The notes below the pieces were generated by a model. That model was not told the origin of the DNA. It searched no databases and worked only from the letters and a program-made list of their open reading frames with translations. The position numbers and the translations under genes were made by a program. A stretch of 64,000 bases of DNA from Pedobacter segetis. GTDB taxonomy: Bacteria > Bacteroidota > Bacteroidia > Sphingobacteriales > Sphingobacteriaceae. The DNA lies in NCBI RefSeq assembly GCF_016623585.1, contig NZ_JAEHFY010000005.1, positions 1 to 64,000 of the forward strand. The letters run 5' to 3'. Of the stretch, positions 53,918-62,703 are shown in pieces (the stretch's first letter is position 1; the number at the start of each line of letters is the position of its first letter).

Positions 53918-54403
53918 ATGCCAGATTCTAATTTTAAAGAAATCTATCAAACCTATTCCCCACAAATTTATAGGGTTTGTTTAGGTTATGTGAATGATGC
54001 AGAACAGGCAAAAGACCTAATGCAAGAAACATTTATCTCTGTTTGGAAAAACCTTACCTCATTTCGGCATCAATCAAAAATAAGTACCTGGATCTTTAGG
54101 ATCGCAACCAACAACTGTTTACGGCACCTAGAAAAATCAAAAAGGATCATTACTACAGAGTTGCCCTTTCAAATCGAAGAGGAAGTAGAGATTGATCAGG
54201 ATGATAAAGTAAAGTTTTTATACCAATGTGTTTCTGAATTAGAAGAAACCGACAGGTTGATCATTTCTTTGGTTTTAGAAGATTTGCAGCATTCAGAAAT
54301 AGCAAACATCATCGGCTTAAGCGTTGGTAATATAAGGGTAAGGGTGCATCGTATCAAAGAAAAATTAACAGCTAAATTTAAAAAACATGGACAATTTCAA
54401 TGA
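53918..54403 (+). CDS. ECF RNA polymerase sigma-70 factor
   Basis: In this 161-residue protein region 2 is FKEIYQTYSPQIYRVCLGYVNDAEQAKDLMQETFISVWKNLTSF and region 4 is LEETDRLIISLVLEDLQHSEIANIIGLSVGNIRVRVHRIKEKL. No FecR or zinc anti-sigma follows; instead a membrane protein overlaps it by 17 bases and is probably its regulator. Confidence 0.9.
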   Translation: MPDSNFKEIYQTYSPQIYRVCLGYVNDAEQAKDLMQETFISVWKNLTSFRHQSKISTWIFRIATNNCLRHLEKSKRIITTELPFQIEEEVEIDQDDKVKFLYQCVSELEETDRLIISLVLEDLQHSEIANIIGLSVGNIRVRVHRIKEKLTAKFKKHGQFQ

Positions 54404-54968
54404 TTTAAAGGCAATTTGGCTCAATGTAAAAACAGATGGACTGCCCAGCTCAGCACAAATGATCGCCATCATCAAAACCTATAAGAACAAGACCTTAAAA
54501 AAATTAGTTTGGATAATTATAGCTGCCTTGGCAATGATTTTGTTAATGCTTTTTACAGGTTATGTTTATAATTTTAAATTTCTTAGCTCAAAAATAGGCG
54601 AAGGCTTTATCGTGTTTTCAGGCTTGATCTTGATCGCTACCAACCTAAATTCTCTCAACAGGTTTTATAGATTAAAGGTGTGCAGCAATAAAGAATATAT
54701 CTCGTTTTTAGAACAAACAAGGTTAAGGCAACTATTTTATTTTAAATATACACAGCTTGCCGGTCTGTTTTTTTGCTTTGTGGGCCTTATCCTTTATCTG
54801 TACGAATTGGTTTATCAAAATACATTTTCAATGATAATTTCATACCTGCTTTTAGTTGTTTATTTCTCTTTTATTTTATTTTATTTGAGACCAAGAAACT
54901 ACAAAAAAGGAGCAGCCAAACTAAAACAAGAAATAGAAAACGCAAGAAGGGTTGCCCAACAGTTTTAG
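54387..54968 (+). CDS. Membrane protein coupled to ECF sigma factor
   Basis: The 193-residue protein has a short soluble N-terminus (MDNFNDLKAIWLNVKTDGLPSS), four transmembrane helices (about 38-58, 66-84, 113-132 and 138-158) and a basic C-terminus. It overlaps the sigma gene by 17 bases. The N-terminal FNDLKAIW..AKTD-like motif recurs in proteins next to such sigma factors, so it may act as an anti-sigma, but this is inference. The usual zinc-binding anti-sigma motif is absent. Confidence 0.7.
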   Translation: MDNFNDLKAIWLNVKTDGLPSSAQMIAIIKTYKNKTLKKLVWIIIAALAMILLMLFTGYVYNFKFLSSKIGEGFIVFSGLILIATNLNSLNRFYRLKVCSNKEYISFLEQTRLRQLFYFKYTQLAGLFFCFVGLILYLYELVYQNTFSMIISYLLLVVYFSFILFYLRPRNYKKGAAKLKQEIENARRVAQQF

Positions 54969-54979
54969 AACTTAACAGT

Positions 54980-55168
54980 ATGAAAGCATCAAAACATTAT
55001 AGCGGTTTACTATCAACCGGATTGTTTCTCATCAGCTTTAGCTTAATAATAAAACAGTTTTTACATCTTTCTGATGCACTAAACGGAATATTGATGGGTA
55101 TTGGATTAAGTATAGAACTATACGCTGTATTTATGCTCTTTAAACTAAAGAACAAAAAGGCTCAATAA
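54980..55168 (+). CDS. Small two-helix membrane protein
   Basis: The 62-residue protein MKASKHYSGLLSTGLFLISF...LKNKKAQ has two hydrophobic segments (about 9-26 and 34-54) with a basic C-terminus. It lies 11 bases after the sigma-linked membrane protein, so it is likely the third gene of that operon. The frame is open further upstream, but that part overlaps the neighbour and is not used. Function unknown. Confidence 0.6.
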   Translation: MKASKHYSGLLSTGLFLISFSLIIKQFLHLSDALNGILMGIGLSIELYAVFMLFKLKNKKAQ

Positions 55169-55170
55169 AT

Positions 55171-55485
55171 CTATTTTCCAAACATATTAGCCAAACCACC
55201 CATGCCGCCAAGCATTTGTTGGGTAACAGCCGCCATTTCAGATTGTGAAACGTTTTCTGCTTGGGCCAATACTTTATTGATTGCTATTACCAAAACTTCT
55301 TCTAAAGCTTCTTTCCCGTTTTCACTGATAAAATCATCATCGATCTCTACCGAAGTAATCTTTTTTGATGCCGTTGCGGTTATTTTAATTGCTCCGTTCT
55401 CAACCTCAGCACTTAAACTGATGTTTTCTAAACGCTTTTTTACCTCTTCTGCTTTTTGTTGCGCCTCAAATATTTTATCGAACAT
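55171..55485 (-). CDS. YbaB/EbfC family nucleoid-associated protein
   Basis: The 104-residue protein fits the YbaB family: MFDKIFEAQQKAEEVKKRLENISLSAEVENGAIKITATASKKITSVEIDDDFI and a Met/Gly-rich C-terminus (QQMLGGMGGLANMFGK). It binds DNA as a dimer. A TATATTTG element at 55514-55521 (minus strand) may be its -7 box. It converges on the small membrane protein gene with 2 bases between. Confidence 0.92.
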   Translation of the reverse strand: MFDKIFEAQQKAEEVKKRLENISLSAEVENGAIKITATASKKITSVEIDDDFISENGKEALEEVLVIAINKVLAQAENVSQSEMAAVTQQMLGGMGGLANMFGK

Positions 55486-55611
55486 AGTATGGTTTTTATC
55501 ATTAAAATAAACACAAATATACGACCACCAATATCAAAAAAACGGGATAATCTAAAAAAGAAATTAAGTAATTGGCACAACACTTGCCAAACCCTTATTA
55601 AATTAATGATT

Positions 55612-56127
55612 ATGAAAAAGATTACACTTAAGGGGATAATGGCAGCAGCTGCTCTTACCCTGATAACAATTGCAAGTTCTTATGCACAAACCAACGATGT
55701 TGAACACCCTACCAGATTAGGGGTTGCCCTTGGCATTGGTGTACCAACAAAATCTGGCGGAGCCGATATTATCTTAGCCCCAGATTTGCGCCTACAACAT
55801 GATTTAAGCAATAGAACATCTTTAACCTTAACCACAGGTTACTATGGCCCAATTGGCGGGGGAACAGAATTTGGAGACGGTTTAATACCATTGAAAGCAG
55901 GTGCTAAGTTCTTTTTTGGCGATACTTATTATTTTCAACCAGAAGTAGGTGTTGGTTTCTCTACCACAAAAAATGGTGGAAATCCTTTTATTTATGCGCC
56001 CAGCTTAGGTTACGCCAATAACAAGTGGGATATTTCTTTAAGGTATGAAGGTTTTGAATACAACCCAGGCAGCAACGGAATGGTTGCGGTAAGGTTGGCT
56101 TACGCTTTTAAAAGGCCAAAAAAATAA
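55612..56127 (+). CDS. Outer-membrane beta-barrel protein
   Basis: The 171-residue protein has a signal peptide (MKKITLKGIMAAAALTLITIASSYAQ). The rest alternates short amphipathic strands (TRLGVALGIGVPT, RTSLTLTTGYYGPI, YYFQPEVGVGFST, MVAVRLAYAFKRPKK) as in eight-stranded barrels. Function unknown. The ATG at 55612 fits the signal peptide; the frame is open upstream without meaning. Confidence 0.7.
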   Translation: MKKITLKGIMAAAALTLITIASSYAQTNDVEHPTRLGVALGIGVPTKSGGADIILAPDLRLQHDLSNRTSLTLTTGYYGPIGGGTEFGDGLIPLKAGAKFFFGDTYYFQPEVGVGFSTTKNGGNPFIYAPSLGYANNKWDISLRYEGFEYNPGSNGMVAVRLAYAFKRPKK

Positions 56128-56149
56128 TCGCATTTTTAAATGTAACAAA

Positions 56150-56182
56150 GAAAAGGTCGGCAAAATCGCCGATCTTTTTTTG
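56150..56182 (+). terminator. Intrinsic terminator after the barrel gene
   Basis: The stem AGGTCGGC / GCCGATCT with one G-T pair and a short loop is followed by a run of seven T, 23 bases past the stop codon. Confidence 0.8.
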
Positions 56183-56249
56183 TTTCTAAACTTAACATCA
56201 CCTTAACATTCTGTTTAAGCCAATCATCCATCTTTGTAAAAAAATAAAG

Positions 56250-56354
56250 ATGATGGAAATCTTTTATTGCGGAATTATAGCTTTAACTATTTTGGCTATC
56301 ATTGCTTTTTATTTTAGCCCTTTCGATTTAAAAATTGAAGAAGAAGAGGATTAA
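56250..56354 (+). CDS. 34-residue single-helix membrane peptide
   Basis: A short frame ATG ATG GAA... encodes MMEIFYCGIIALTILAIIAF then YFSPFDLKIEEEED. It is one hydrophobic helix (about 5-23) followed by a highly acidic tail, a composition not expected by chance. An element CATCTTTG lies at 56229-56236. No family is known to me. Confidence 0.5.
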   Translation: MMEIFYCGIIALTILAIIAFYFSPFDLKIEEEED

Positions 56355-56428
56355 AATCATCTCCTTAAAAAAACCACAACCTTATCAATTATCGGTTGTG
56401 AAACCCCTACCCTTTATAATTTCTAAAA

Positions 56429-57265
56429 ATGACTAAAAGAGAACTAGATATCGTAATTATATCTGATGTGCATTTGGGCACTTATGGTTGCCATGCCAAA
56501 GAACTTTTAAAATATCTTAAGAGCATCAAACCTAAAATGCTAATCCTTAATGGCGATATTATTGATATTTGGCAATTTAGCAAATCGTATTTCCCAGAAG
56601 AACACACCAAAATTATCCGCAAAATCTTAAAATTTGTTACAGAAGGTGTTCCCGTATATTACCTTACCGGCAACCATGATGAAATGTTGAGAAAATTTAC
56701 CGATTTTAAAATGGGCGGTTTCCAGTTATTAAATAAATTGGTACTTAATTTAGATGGCAGCAAAGCTTGGGTTTTCCATGGTGATGTTTTTGACGTAACC
56801 ATGCAGCATTCTAAATGGTTGGCAAAATTAGGCGCAGTAGGTTACGATACATTGATACACATTAATAGTTTTACCAATTGGGTATTGACCAAAATGGGCA
56901 AAAAGAAGTATTCGTTTTCTCAAAAGATAAAAGCCAGCGTAAAAGAAGCCGTGAAGTTTATTAACCAATTTGAGCAGACAGCGGCAGAATTAGCCATTGA
57001 AAAACAATATAGTTTTGTAATTTGTGGGCATATACACCATCCAGAAATAAGAGAAATAAAAACCGAGAAGGGCAGCGTTACCTATTTGAATTCTGGAGAT
57101 TGGGTAGAAAGCTTAACCGCCTTAGAATATAAAGAAAAAGCATGGGGCATTTATAAATACGATGCCGATCTAATTGAGGATGATGGTTTGGATGATAACG
57201 AAGACTTAAAGAACAGCTTGAACGTTAATGAACTTTTAAAGAGATTTAAACAAGAGGTGGCGTAA
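56429..57265 (+). CDS. LpxH-like UDP-2,3-diacylglucosamine diphosphatase
   Basis: The 278-residue calcineurin-like phosphoesterase has all metal motifs: ISDVHLG, LNGDIIDIW, LTGNHDE, VFHGDVFD and ICGHIHHPE. It resembles the COG2908 branch (LpxH and relatives), which removes UMP in lipid A synthesis. An acidic C-terminal tail is added. Bacteroidota often have two such paralogues, so the exact substrate is not certain. It precedes a glycosyltransferase by 9 bases. Confidence 0.8.
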   Translation: MTKRELDIVIISDVHLGTYGCHAKELLKYLKSIKPKMLILNGDIIDIWQFSKSYFPEEHTKIIRKILKFVTEGVPVYYLTGNHDEMLRKFTDFKMGGFQLLNKLVLNLDGSKAWVFHGDVFDVTMQHSKWLAKLGAVGYDTLIHINSFTNWVLTKMGKKKYSFSQKIKASVKEAVKFINQFEQTAAELAIEKQYSFVICGHIHHPEIREIKTEKGSVTYLNSGDWVESLTALEYKEKAWGIYKYDADLIEDDGLDDNEDLKNSLNVNELLKRFKQEVA

Positions 57266-57274
57266 TAAATACCA

Positions 57275-58276
57275 ATGAAAATACTTTTTGCCATACAGGG
57301 AACCGGGAACGGGCATATTAGCAGAGCAAGAGAGATCGTACCGTTGCTTCAAGCACATGGCGATGTAGATCTTTTGGTAAGTGGCTCGCAGGCCGATGTT
57401 TCCCTAACGCAACCTTTAAAATACAGGTTTCATGGTTTTAGCTATGTTTTTGGTAAAAAAGGCGGGATAGATTATTGGAAAACCTTTAAAGCAATGGATA
57501 TGAGGCAACTTTATAAAGATATGCGCTCTATCCCGTTGCAAGATTACGATCTGATCATCAACGATTTTGAACCCATTACCGCTTGGGCTTGCCGTTTAAA
57601 AAAAGTGAAAAGCGTTTCTTTAAGCCACCAAGCATCTTTTTTATCTCCAAAAACACCCCGCCCGGCAAAAAGAGAAAAATATGCCGAGCTGATATTAAAA
57701 TACTACGCCCCCACTACAAACCACATCGGTTTTCATTTTAAACCTTATGATAGTTTTATTTATTCCCCGGTTATCCGTAGCGAGATAAGAGACCTAAACC
57801 CACAAAACAAAGGTTATTATACCGTTTATTTACCCGCGGTTGATGATAAACTATTATTACAGTATTTGCATGCCATACCCAACGTAACATGGCAGATTTT
57901 TAGCAAACACCAAAAAACACCTTATACGTTTAAAAATGTTTTGGTTAAACCGATAGAAAATGAAAGTTTTAATAAAAGCTTAGAAAACTGTGCGGGCTTA
58001 CTTACCGGAGGTGGTTTTGAAGGCCCTTCAGAGGCCTTGTACCTCGGTAAAAAAGTTTTGATGATCCCCATGAAAAATCAGTTTGAGCAAGAATGCAATG
58101 CAGAGGCAGCCAGGTTGTTGGGCGTTTCTGTTGTAAAAAAAATAGATTTAAACTTTGTAAACATTTTAAAAGATTGGATAAATAGCGATCAGAAGATAGC
58201 AATTGATTTCCCTAACCAAACCCAATTGATAGTAAACGATCTGATAGAAAAATTTGGCAAGGTTAAAAATCAATAG
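57275..58276 (+). CDS. GT-B glycosyltransferase, MurG-like superfamily
   Basis: The 333-residue protein has the N-terminal IQGTGNGHISRAREIVPLL, the acceptor-domain signature, and a C-terminal donor site GLLTGGGFEGPSEALYLGKKVLMIPMKNQFEQECNA, the UDP-sugar pattern shared with MurG. It probably glycosylates a lipid or cell-wall precursor. It is co-transcribed with the LpxH-like gene, which hints at envelope lipids, but the acceptor is unknown. Confidence 0.82.
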   Translation: MKILFAIQGTGNGHISRAREIVPLLQAHGDVDLLVSGSQADVSLTQPLKYRFHGFSYVFGKKGGIDYWKTFKAMDMRQLYKDMRSIPLQDYDLIINDFEPITAWACRLKKVKSVSLSHQASFLSPKTPRPAKREKYAELILKYYAPTTNHIGFHFKPYDSFIYSPVIRSEIRDLNPQNKGYYTVYLPAVDDKLLLQYLHAIPNVTWQIFSKHQKTPYTFKNVLVKPIENESFNKSLENCAGLLTGGGFEGPSEALYLGKKVLMIPMKNQFEQECNAEAARLLGVSVVKKIDLNFVNILKDWINSDQKIAIDFPNQTQLIVNDLIEKFGKVKNQ

Positions 58277-58325
58277 TCCAATTTAATAGATTATCGTTAT
58301 AATTGTTGGTCTGCAAAACTTAGGC

Positions 58326-59306
58326 ATGATCCAACAATTTAAAAATTTAAGTTTCTTTAACATCTTTATTTTATTTGCCTTATTGTTTGTATTAAGGTTG
58401 GGCATTTTTTGGCACCTGCCGGCCAATATAAATTCTGGTTTCAATATTTTCTTCAGCAGAATTCTTGTCCCTTTAGATTTTGATAAATTACTATCCCCCG
58501 CATTAAACATTTCTCTTGCGGCACTCGTTGTTTTAGGGCAGGCCTTAATTTTCAATAGGGTTATCAACAATTACAATATCCTAAACAAGGCCTCATTTTT
58601 ACCTGCGCTGTTATTTGTGGTTTGTTCTAGCGTTTTTGAACCTTTCCTTATCCTTTCGCCCCCTTTGCTATCTAATTTTTTGGTATTGTTTATCTTTACC
58701 AAGGTTTTGAGAGAACACAAATCTGTAGATTCTGTGGCCGCTATGTTTGATCTTGGCTTGGCAGTTGCCATTGGTACTGTTTTATATTTCCCGATCGTAC
58801 TTTTTGTACTTGTCTTATTTACGGCCCTAATTCTTTTTAAACCTTTCAATTGGCGAGAGTGGGCAAGCGTATTAGTGGGCTATATAACCATCGTGTTTTT
58901 TTTAGGCATTTATTATTATTACAACAATAGGCTTTTAGATTTTTATGAGATATGGAGGCCCTTATCAACAAAAATCCCCTTCTATATAAAAATCAACATA
59001 GCAGATTATATGGTGCTATTTCCAATTATCATCTGCTTAACGCTTGGTTTTATATCCCTCAGGGCCAACTTTTTTAAAAGCTTTGTTTTGGTTCGCAAAT
59101 CTTTTCAGCTTTTGGCACTTGTTTTTTTGGTATCGATACTTTCCTTTTACCTTAAATCAGACTACAGGATCAATCATTTCCTTTTATGCGTGGTTCCCAT
59201 ATCCGTTACGCTATCCTATTACTTCATTAACGCCAAAAAGAAATGGGTATATGAATCTTTGTTTATCATGATGCTCATTTTTATCGTTTATTTCCAGTTT
59301 GTTTAA
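58326..59306 (+). CDS. DUF6427 family integral membrane protein
   Basis: The 326-residue protein has about ten hydrophobic helices, beginning FNIFILFALLFVLRLGIFWHLP and ending LSYYFINAKKKWVYESLFIMMLIFIVYFQFV. It matches the DUF6427 pattern of Bacteroidota. Function unknown. It has its own start after a 49-base gap. Confidence 0.75.
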   Translation: MIQQFKNLSFFNIFILFALLFVLRLGIFWHLPANINSGFNIFFSRILVPLDFDKLLSPALNISLAALVVLGQALIFNRVINNYNILNKASFLPALLFVVCSSVFEPFLILSPPLLSNFLVLFIFTKVLREHKSVDSVAAMFDLGLAVAIGTVLYFPIVLFVLVLFTALILFKPFNWREWASVLVGYITIVFFLGIYYYYNNRLLDFYEIWRPLSTKIPFYIKINIADYMVLFPIIICLTLGFISLRANFFKSFVLVRKSFQLLALVFLVSILSFYLKSDYRINHFLLCVVPISVTLSYYFINAKKKWVYESLFIMMLIFIVYFQFV

Positions 59307-59349
59307 CTTTTTTTAACAGAAATACAACCGTTTAACTGCTAAATTTTGA

Positions 59350-59357
59350 TAGTTTTG
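59350..59357 (+). promoter_or_regulatory. purQ promoter -7 element
   Basis: TAGTTTTG matches TAnnTTTG, 43 bases before the purQ ATG. The -33 part is unclear. Confidence 0.4.
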
Positions 59358-59400
59358 TAGCCATTCTTTATCAATATCACAAAATTAAATATCATTAAAA

Positions 59401-60093
59401 ATGAAAATTGGAGTAGTTGTTTTTCCGGGTTCTAATTGTGATCAAGATCTTATCTACGTTTTCGATAAAATAATGGGGCAAGAGGTTGTTCAGCTTTGGC
59501 ACAAAGACCATGATTTGCAAGGGGTTGATTTTGTTGCCCTACCAGGAGGCTTTTCTTTTGGAGATTACTTACGCTCTGGCGCAATTGCTCGCTTTTCTCC
59601 AATTATGCAAGAAGTTATCTCTTTTGCAAATAAAGGCGGTTACGTAATGGGCATTTGTAACGGTTTTCAAATTTTAACAGAAGCGGGTTTGCTGCCAGGT
59701 GGCTTATTACACAATGCAAACAGAAAATTTATCTGTAAAAATATACATATTAAAGCCGCAACCAACAACAGTTTGGTAACCTCTAAAATAGATTTGGATA
59801 AAGCACTTAAAATTCCGTTAGCGCATGGCGAAGGTAATTTTTACGCCAGTGCAGATGAAATGAAAAAATTAAACGACAAAGATCAAGTACTGTTTAGATA
59901 TTGTGACAAGGCCGGAAATATTACCACCGAAGCCAATCCTAACGGATCTTTAGAAAATATTGCTGGTGTTTGCAATGCCAACAGAAATGTTTTTGGTATG
60001 ATGCCGCACCCAGAAAGAGCTGCAGACGCAATTTTAGGCAACCAAGACGGCCTAGCTTTATTTGAATCTATCTTATCAACCATTAACGCTTAA
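59401..60093 (+). CDS. purQ: Phosphoribosylformylglycinamidine synthase subunit PurQ
   Basis: The 230-residue class I glutamine amidotransferase has FPGSNCDQD, ALPGGFSFGDYLRSGA, the nucleophile Cys in GICNGFQILTEAG, and the HPERAADA His/Glu pair. It supplies ammonia for the fourth step of purine synthesis. It abuts coaX: stop and start are adjacent (TAAATGG). Confidence 0.96.
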   Translation: MKIGVVVFPGSNCDQDLIYVFDKIMGQEVVQLWHKDHDLQGVDFVALPGGFSFGDYLRSGAIARFSPIMQEVISFANKGGYVMGICNGFQILTEAGLLPGGLLHNANRKFICKNIHIKAATNNSLVTSKIDLDKALKIPLAHGEGNFYASADEMKKLNDKDQVLFRYCDKAGNITTEANPNGSLENIAGVCNANRNVFGMMPHPERAADAILGNQDGLALFESILSTINA

Positions 60094-60843
60094 ATGGCCA
60101 ATTTGGTAATTGATGTTGGTAACAGCGCTAATAAGATAGCCGTTTTTGATAATGATGTGATCATCCATCAAGTTACCTCTCTGTTGCCTTTACAAAAAGA
60201 TATAGAAAATTTAAAAGCTTTATTTCCCATTAAAAGCCTCATTATTTCTTCTGTTAAAAACGATAGTGATTTGATCGATGAAGACCTTACCACAGACTTT
60301 AACTACATCAAATTTAATAATGGCACAAAAATACCGATCAATAATCAGTACAAAAGCCCCAAAAGTTTAGGTTTGGATAGGTTAGCGGCAGTGATTGGTG
60401 CAAAAAGTATTTACCCCAACCAAAATGTTTTAACAATTGATGCCGGCACCTGTATCACTTATGATTTTATAGACGAAAAGGCAAATTATTACGGAGGGAG
60501 TATCTCACCGGGCATAAACATGAGGTTAAAAGCAATGAATCATTTTACGGCCAAACTGCCCCTAGTACATTTTGAGCCAACCTTTGATAAAGAATTTGGC
60601 GATGATAGCAATTCTTCTATGCTATCGGGGGTAATAAACGGCTTGCTTTATGAAGTAGAAGGTTTTATTAAAAATCACTTAAAAAAATACCCCACGTTAA
60701 AAATTATACTTTGCGGGGGCGATGCAACGTTTTTTGATACAAGATTTAAAAACAGCATCTTTGCACACTTAATTTTACACGAGCCTTTTTTGGTTCTAAA
60801 AGGTTTAAACACGGTTGTTAAATATCAGCATGATCATAATTAA
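60094..60843 (+). CDS. coaX: Type III pantothenate kinase
   Basis: The 249-residue CoaX has the phosphate loop IDVGNSANKIAVF, GLDRLAAVIGA, the acidic TIDAGTCITYDFID and GGSISPGINMRLKAMNHFTAKLP. It phosphorylates pantothenate, the first step to CoA, and is unrelated to CoaA. It overlaps the next gene by 14 bases. Confidence 0.94.
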   Translation: MANLVIDVGNSANKIAVFDNDVIIHQVTSLLPLQKDIENLKALFPIKSLIISSVKNDSDLIDEDLTTDFNYIKFNNGTKIPINNQYKSPKSLGLDRLAAVIGAKSIYPNQNVLTIDAGTCITYDFIDEKANYYGGSISPGINMRLKAMNHFTAKLPLVHFEPTFDKEFGDDSNSSMLSGVINGLLYEVEGFIKNHLKKYPTLKIILCGGDATFFDTRFKNSIFAHLILHEPFLVLKGLNTVVKYQHDHN

Positions 60844-62116
60844 AAAATATACGCTCGCATTATCGTTTATAATGGCTTTAGCTGGCGGTGCAATGGCACA
60901 ATCCACTACCAGTTCTCCATATTCTAAATACGGCATAGGAAATTTGAAAGGGAGCTATCTTCCTCAAAACAAGGCAATGGGAAACTTAGCGTATGGCATA
61001 AGTAGTTTTGGCGGTTATCAAAACATAAATATATCTAACCCCGCATCTTACTCTAAGATAAGGCTTACCGTGTTTGATGTTGGTGCCAACGCCGATTTCC
61101 AAAATTTAAACAAGGGGAATGCTTCAGAAAAAAACTTTAACTCTTCTCTAAACCATCTCATATTTGGAGTACCGGTTACAAAAAAATCGGCTCTAAGCTT
61201 TGGCATTTTACCTTATAGCAACCTGGGATATGAATTTATAAACAAAACCACCGTAGATACTTTTGCGGTTAATCAAATTTATAGAGGAGAAGGCGGCTTA
61301 ACAAAAGCTTACCTAGGCTATGGCTTTGATATTGGCAAACACCTAAGCTTAGGCGTTAACATGAGCTACCTTTTTGGTAATCTAAAACAAACAAGGGCGG
61401 CAGAATATACCAACTATGTAGGTTTTTTAAACTCCAAAACAGAAGAGAACAATGCGGTTGGCGGTCTCGATTTTGATTTTGGCGCACAGTACATAACCGT
61501 ATTAGGTAAAAAAACCAGGTTAACCATTGGCTATACCGGTGGAGTAAAAACCCAACTCAAAACAAAATTTACCCAATTAACAAGCAGGTATAATTTAAAC
61601 TCGGGTTCAGAAACACGGGTAGATAGTACCAATTTTAAAAATGAAGTTGGCGGAAAAATTACCCTGCCCGCCAACCATAACTTTGGTTTTAGTATAGAAA
61701 AGTATAATAAATGGTTAATTGGTGCCGATTTTAGAACTGCGCAATGGTCTCAATTTACCAAAAATGGTTCTGGCCAAGGGCTAAACAACACTTATGGTTT
61801 CTCTGTTGGCGGGCAGATCACACCTGATATCAATGCGGTAACCAATTACTTAAAATTGATAGATTATAGGTTTGGCATCAATTACGACAAAACGTATGTT
61901 AACATCAACAACACAAATATTGATGTAAAGTCTTTAAATTTTGGGTTTGGGTTTCCGCTAGTCTCCTCTAGGTCTGCTTTCTACAAAATAAATTTCACAA
62001 CAGAGATCGGTAAAAGGGGCACATTGAACAACAATCTTGTTAAAGAGAATTTTTATAACTTTTCTATCGGGTTTACCATTAACGATAAGTGGTTCCAGAA
62101 ATATAAATACGATTGA
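60830..62116 (+). CDS. Putative outer-membrane barrel protein
   Basis: The 428-residue protein has a signal peptide (MIIIKKYTLALSFIMALAGGAMAQ). The mature part is rich in Gly/Asn/Tyr with alternating strands (SPYSKYGIGNLKGSYLPQNKAMGNLAYGISS, LSFGILPYSNLGYEF, LSLGVNMSYLFGN, RLTIGYTGGVKTQLKTKF), as in FadL-like barrels of Bacteroidota. It lies between coaX and lptC. A role in envelope transport next to the LPS export gene is inference. Confidence 0.75.
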   Translation: MIIIKKYTLALSFIMALAGGAMAQSTTSSPYSKYGIGNLKGSYLPQNKAMGNLAYGISSFGGYQNINISNPASYSKIRLTVFDVGANADFQNLNKGNASEKNFNSSLNHLIFGVPVTKKSALSFGILPYSNLGYEFINKTTVDTFAVNQIYRGEGGLTKAYLGYGFDIGKHLSLGVNMSYLFGNLKQTRAAEYTNYVGFLNSKTEENNAVGGLDFDFGAQYITVLGKKTRLTIGYTGGVKTQLKTKFTQLTSRYNLNSGSETRVDSTNFKNEVGGKITLPANHNFGFSIEKYNKWLIGADFRTAQWSQFTKNGSGQGLNNTYGFSVGGQITPDINAVTNYLKLIDYRFGINYDKTYVNINNTNIDVKSLNFGFGFPLVSSRSAFYKINFTTEIGKRGTLNNNLVKENFYNFSIGFTINDKWFQKYKYD

Positions 62117-62124
62117 TCCATTTG

Positions 62125-62700
62125 ATGAAACCTTCTCTAAAACTTTTGCCAATTTCGCTTCTGCTGATGATTTTTGCAGCCTGTGAGAATGATTTAAGCA
62201 AAGTTAAGGAAATAGAACTCAAACAAAATAAAGGCGATGTAGAGGTAACAAAGGGGGCGCAGATCATCTATAGCGATTCTGCTTACGTAAAAGCAAAATT
62301 GAATACCCCCATTCTTTATCACTATAAAACCGCCGCACCTTATTATGAGATGCCTAAGGGTATCGAGGTGCTTTTTTTCGATAAAAACCTTAAGCAAACC
62401 ACAAAAGTTACCTCTAATTATGCCATACAGAGAGAAAACCAAAAGATTATAGAACTTAAAAAACACGTGGTGGCAACCAACGCAGAAGGTAGTACTTTTG
62501 AGTCTGAAGAATTAATTTGGGACGAGAACACAAAAAAGTTTTATTCTAACTTACCGGTAACCATCACACTAAACAAAGGTTTGCCAACAGAAAAAGTAAT
62601 TCATGGGCCTGCTTTTTGGGCAAATGAAGATTTTAGTTATTATGAAATTACCAAAGGCGCCGGGGTTTTCAATTTTAAAGGCGATGCCATTAATCAATAG
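62125..62700 (+). CDS. lptC: LPS export protein LptC
   Basis: The 191-residue protein has a lipoprotein signal (LLPISLLLMIFAAC) and an LptC/LptA-like beta-jellyroll (KGDVEVTKGAQIIYSDSAYVKAKL, SNYAIQRENQKIIELKKHVVATNAEGSTFESEELIWDENTKKFYS). It passes LPS from LptBFG to LptA. ATG at 62125 gives a standard signal; an earlier TTG overlaps the previous gene. Confidence 0.9.
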   Translation: MKPSLKLLPISLLLMIFAACENDLSKVKEIELKQNKGDVEVTKGAQIIYSDSAYVKAKLNTPILYHYKTAAPYYEMPKGIEVLFFDKNLKQTTKVTSNYAIQRENQKIIELKKHVVATNAEGSTFESEELIWDENTKKFYSNLPVTITLNKGLPTEKVIHGPAFWANEDFSYYEITKGAGVFNFKGDAINQ

Positions 62701-62703
62701 CGA

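Noticed and set aside
54773-54979. Upstream half of a 131-codon frame over the sigma-linked membrane protein
   Set aside because: It overlaps a better gene in another frame; only the part from the ATG at 54980 looks real.
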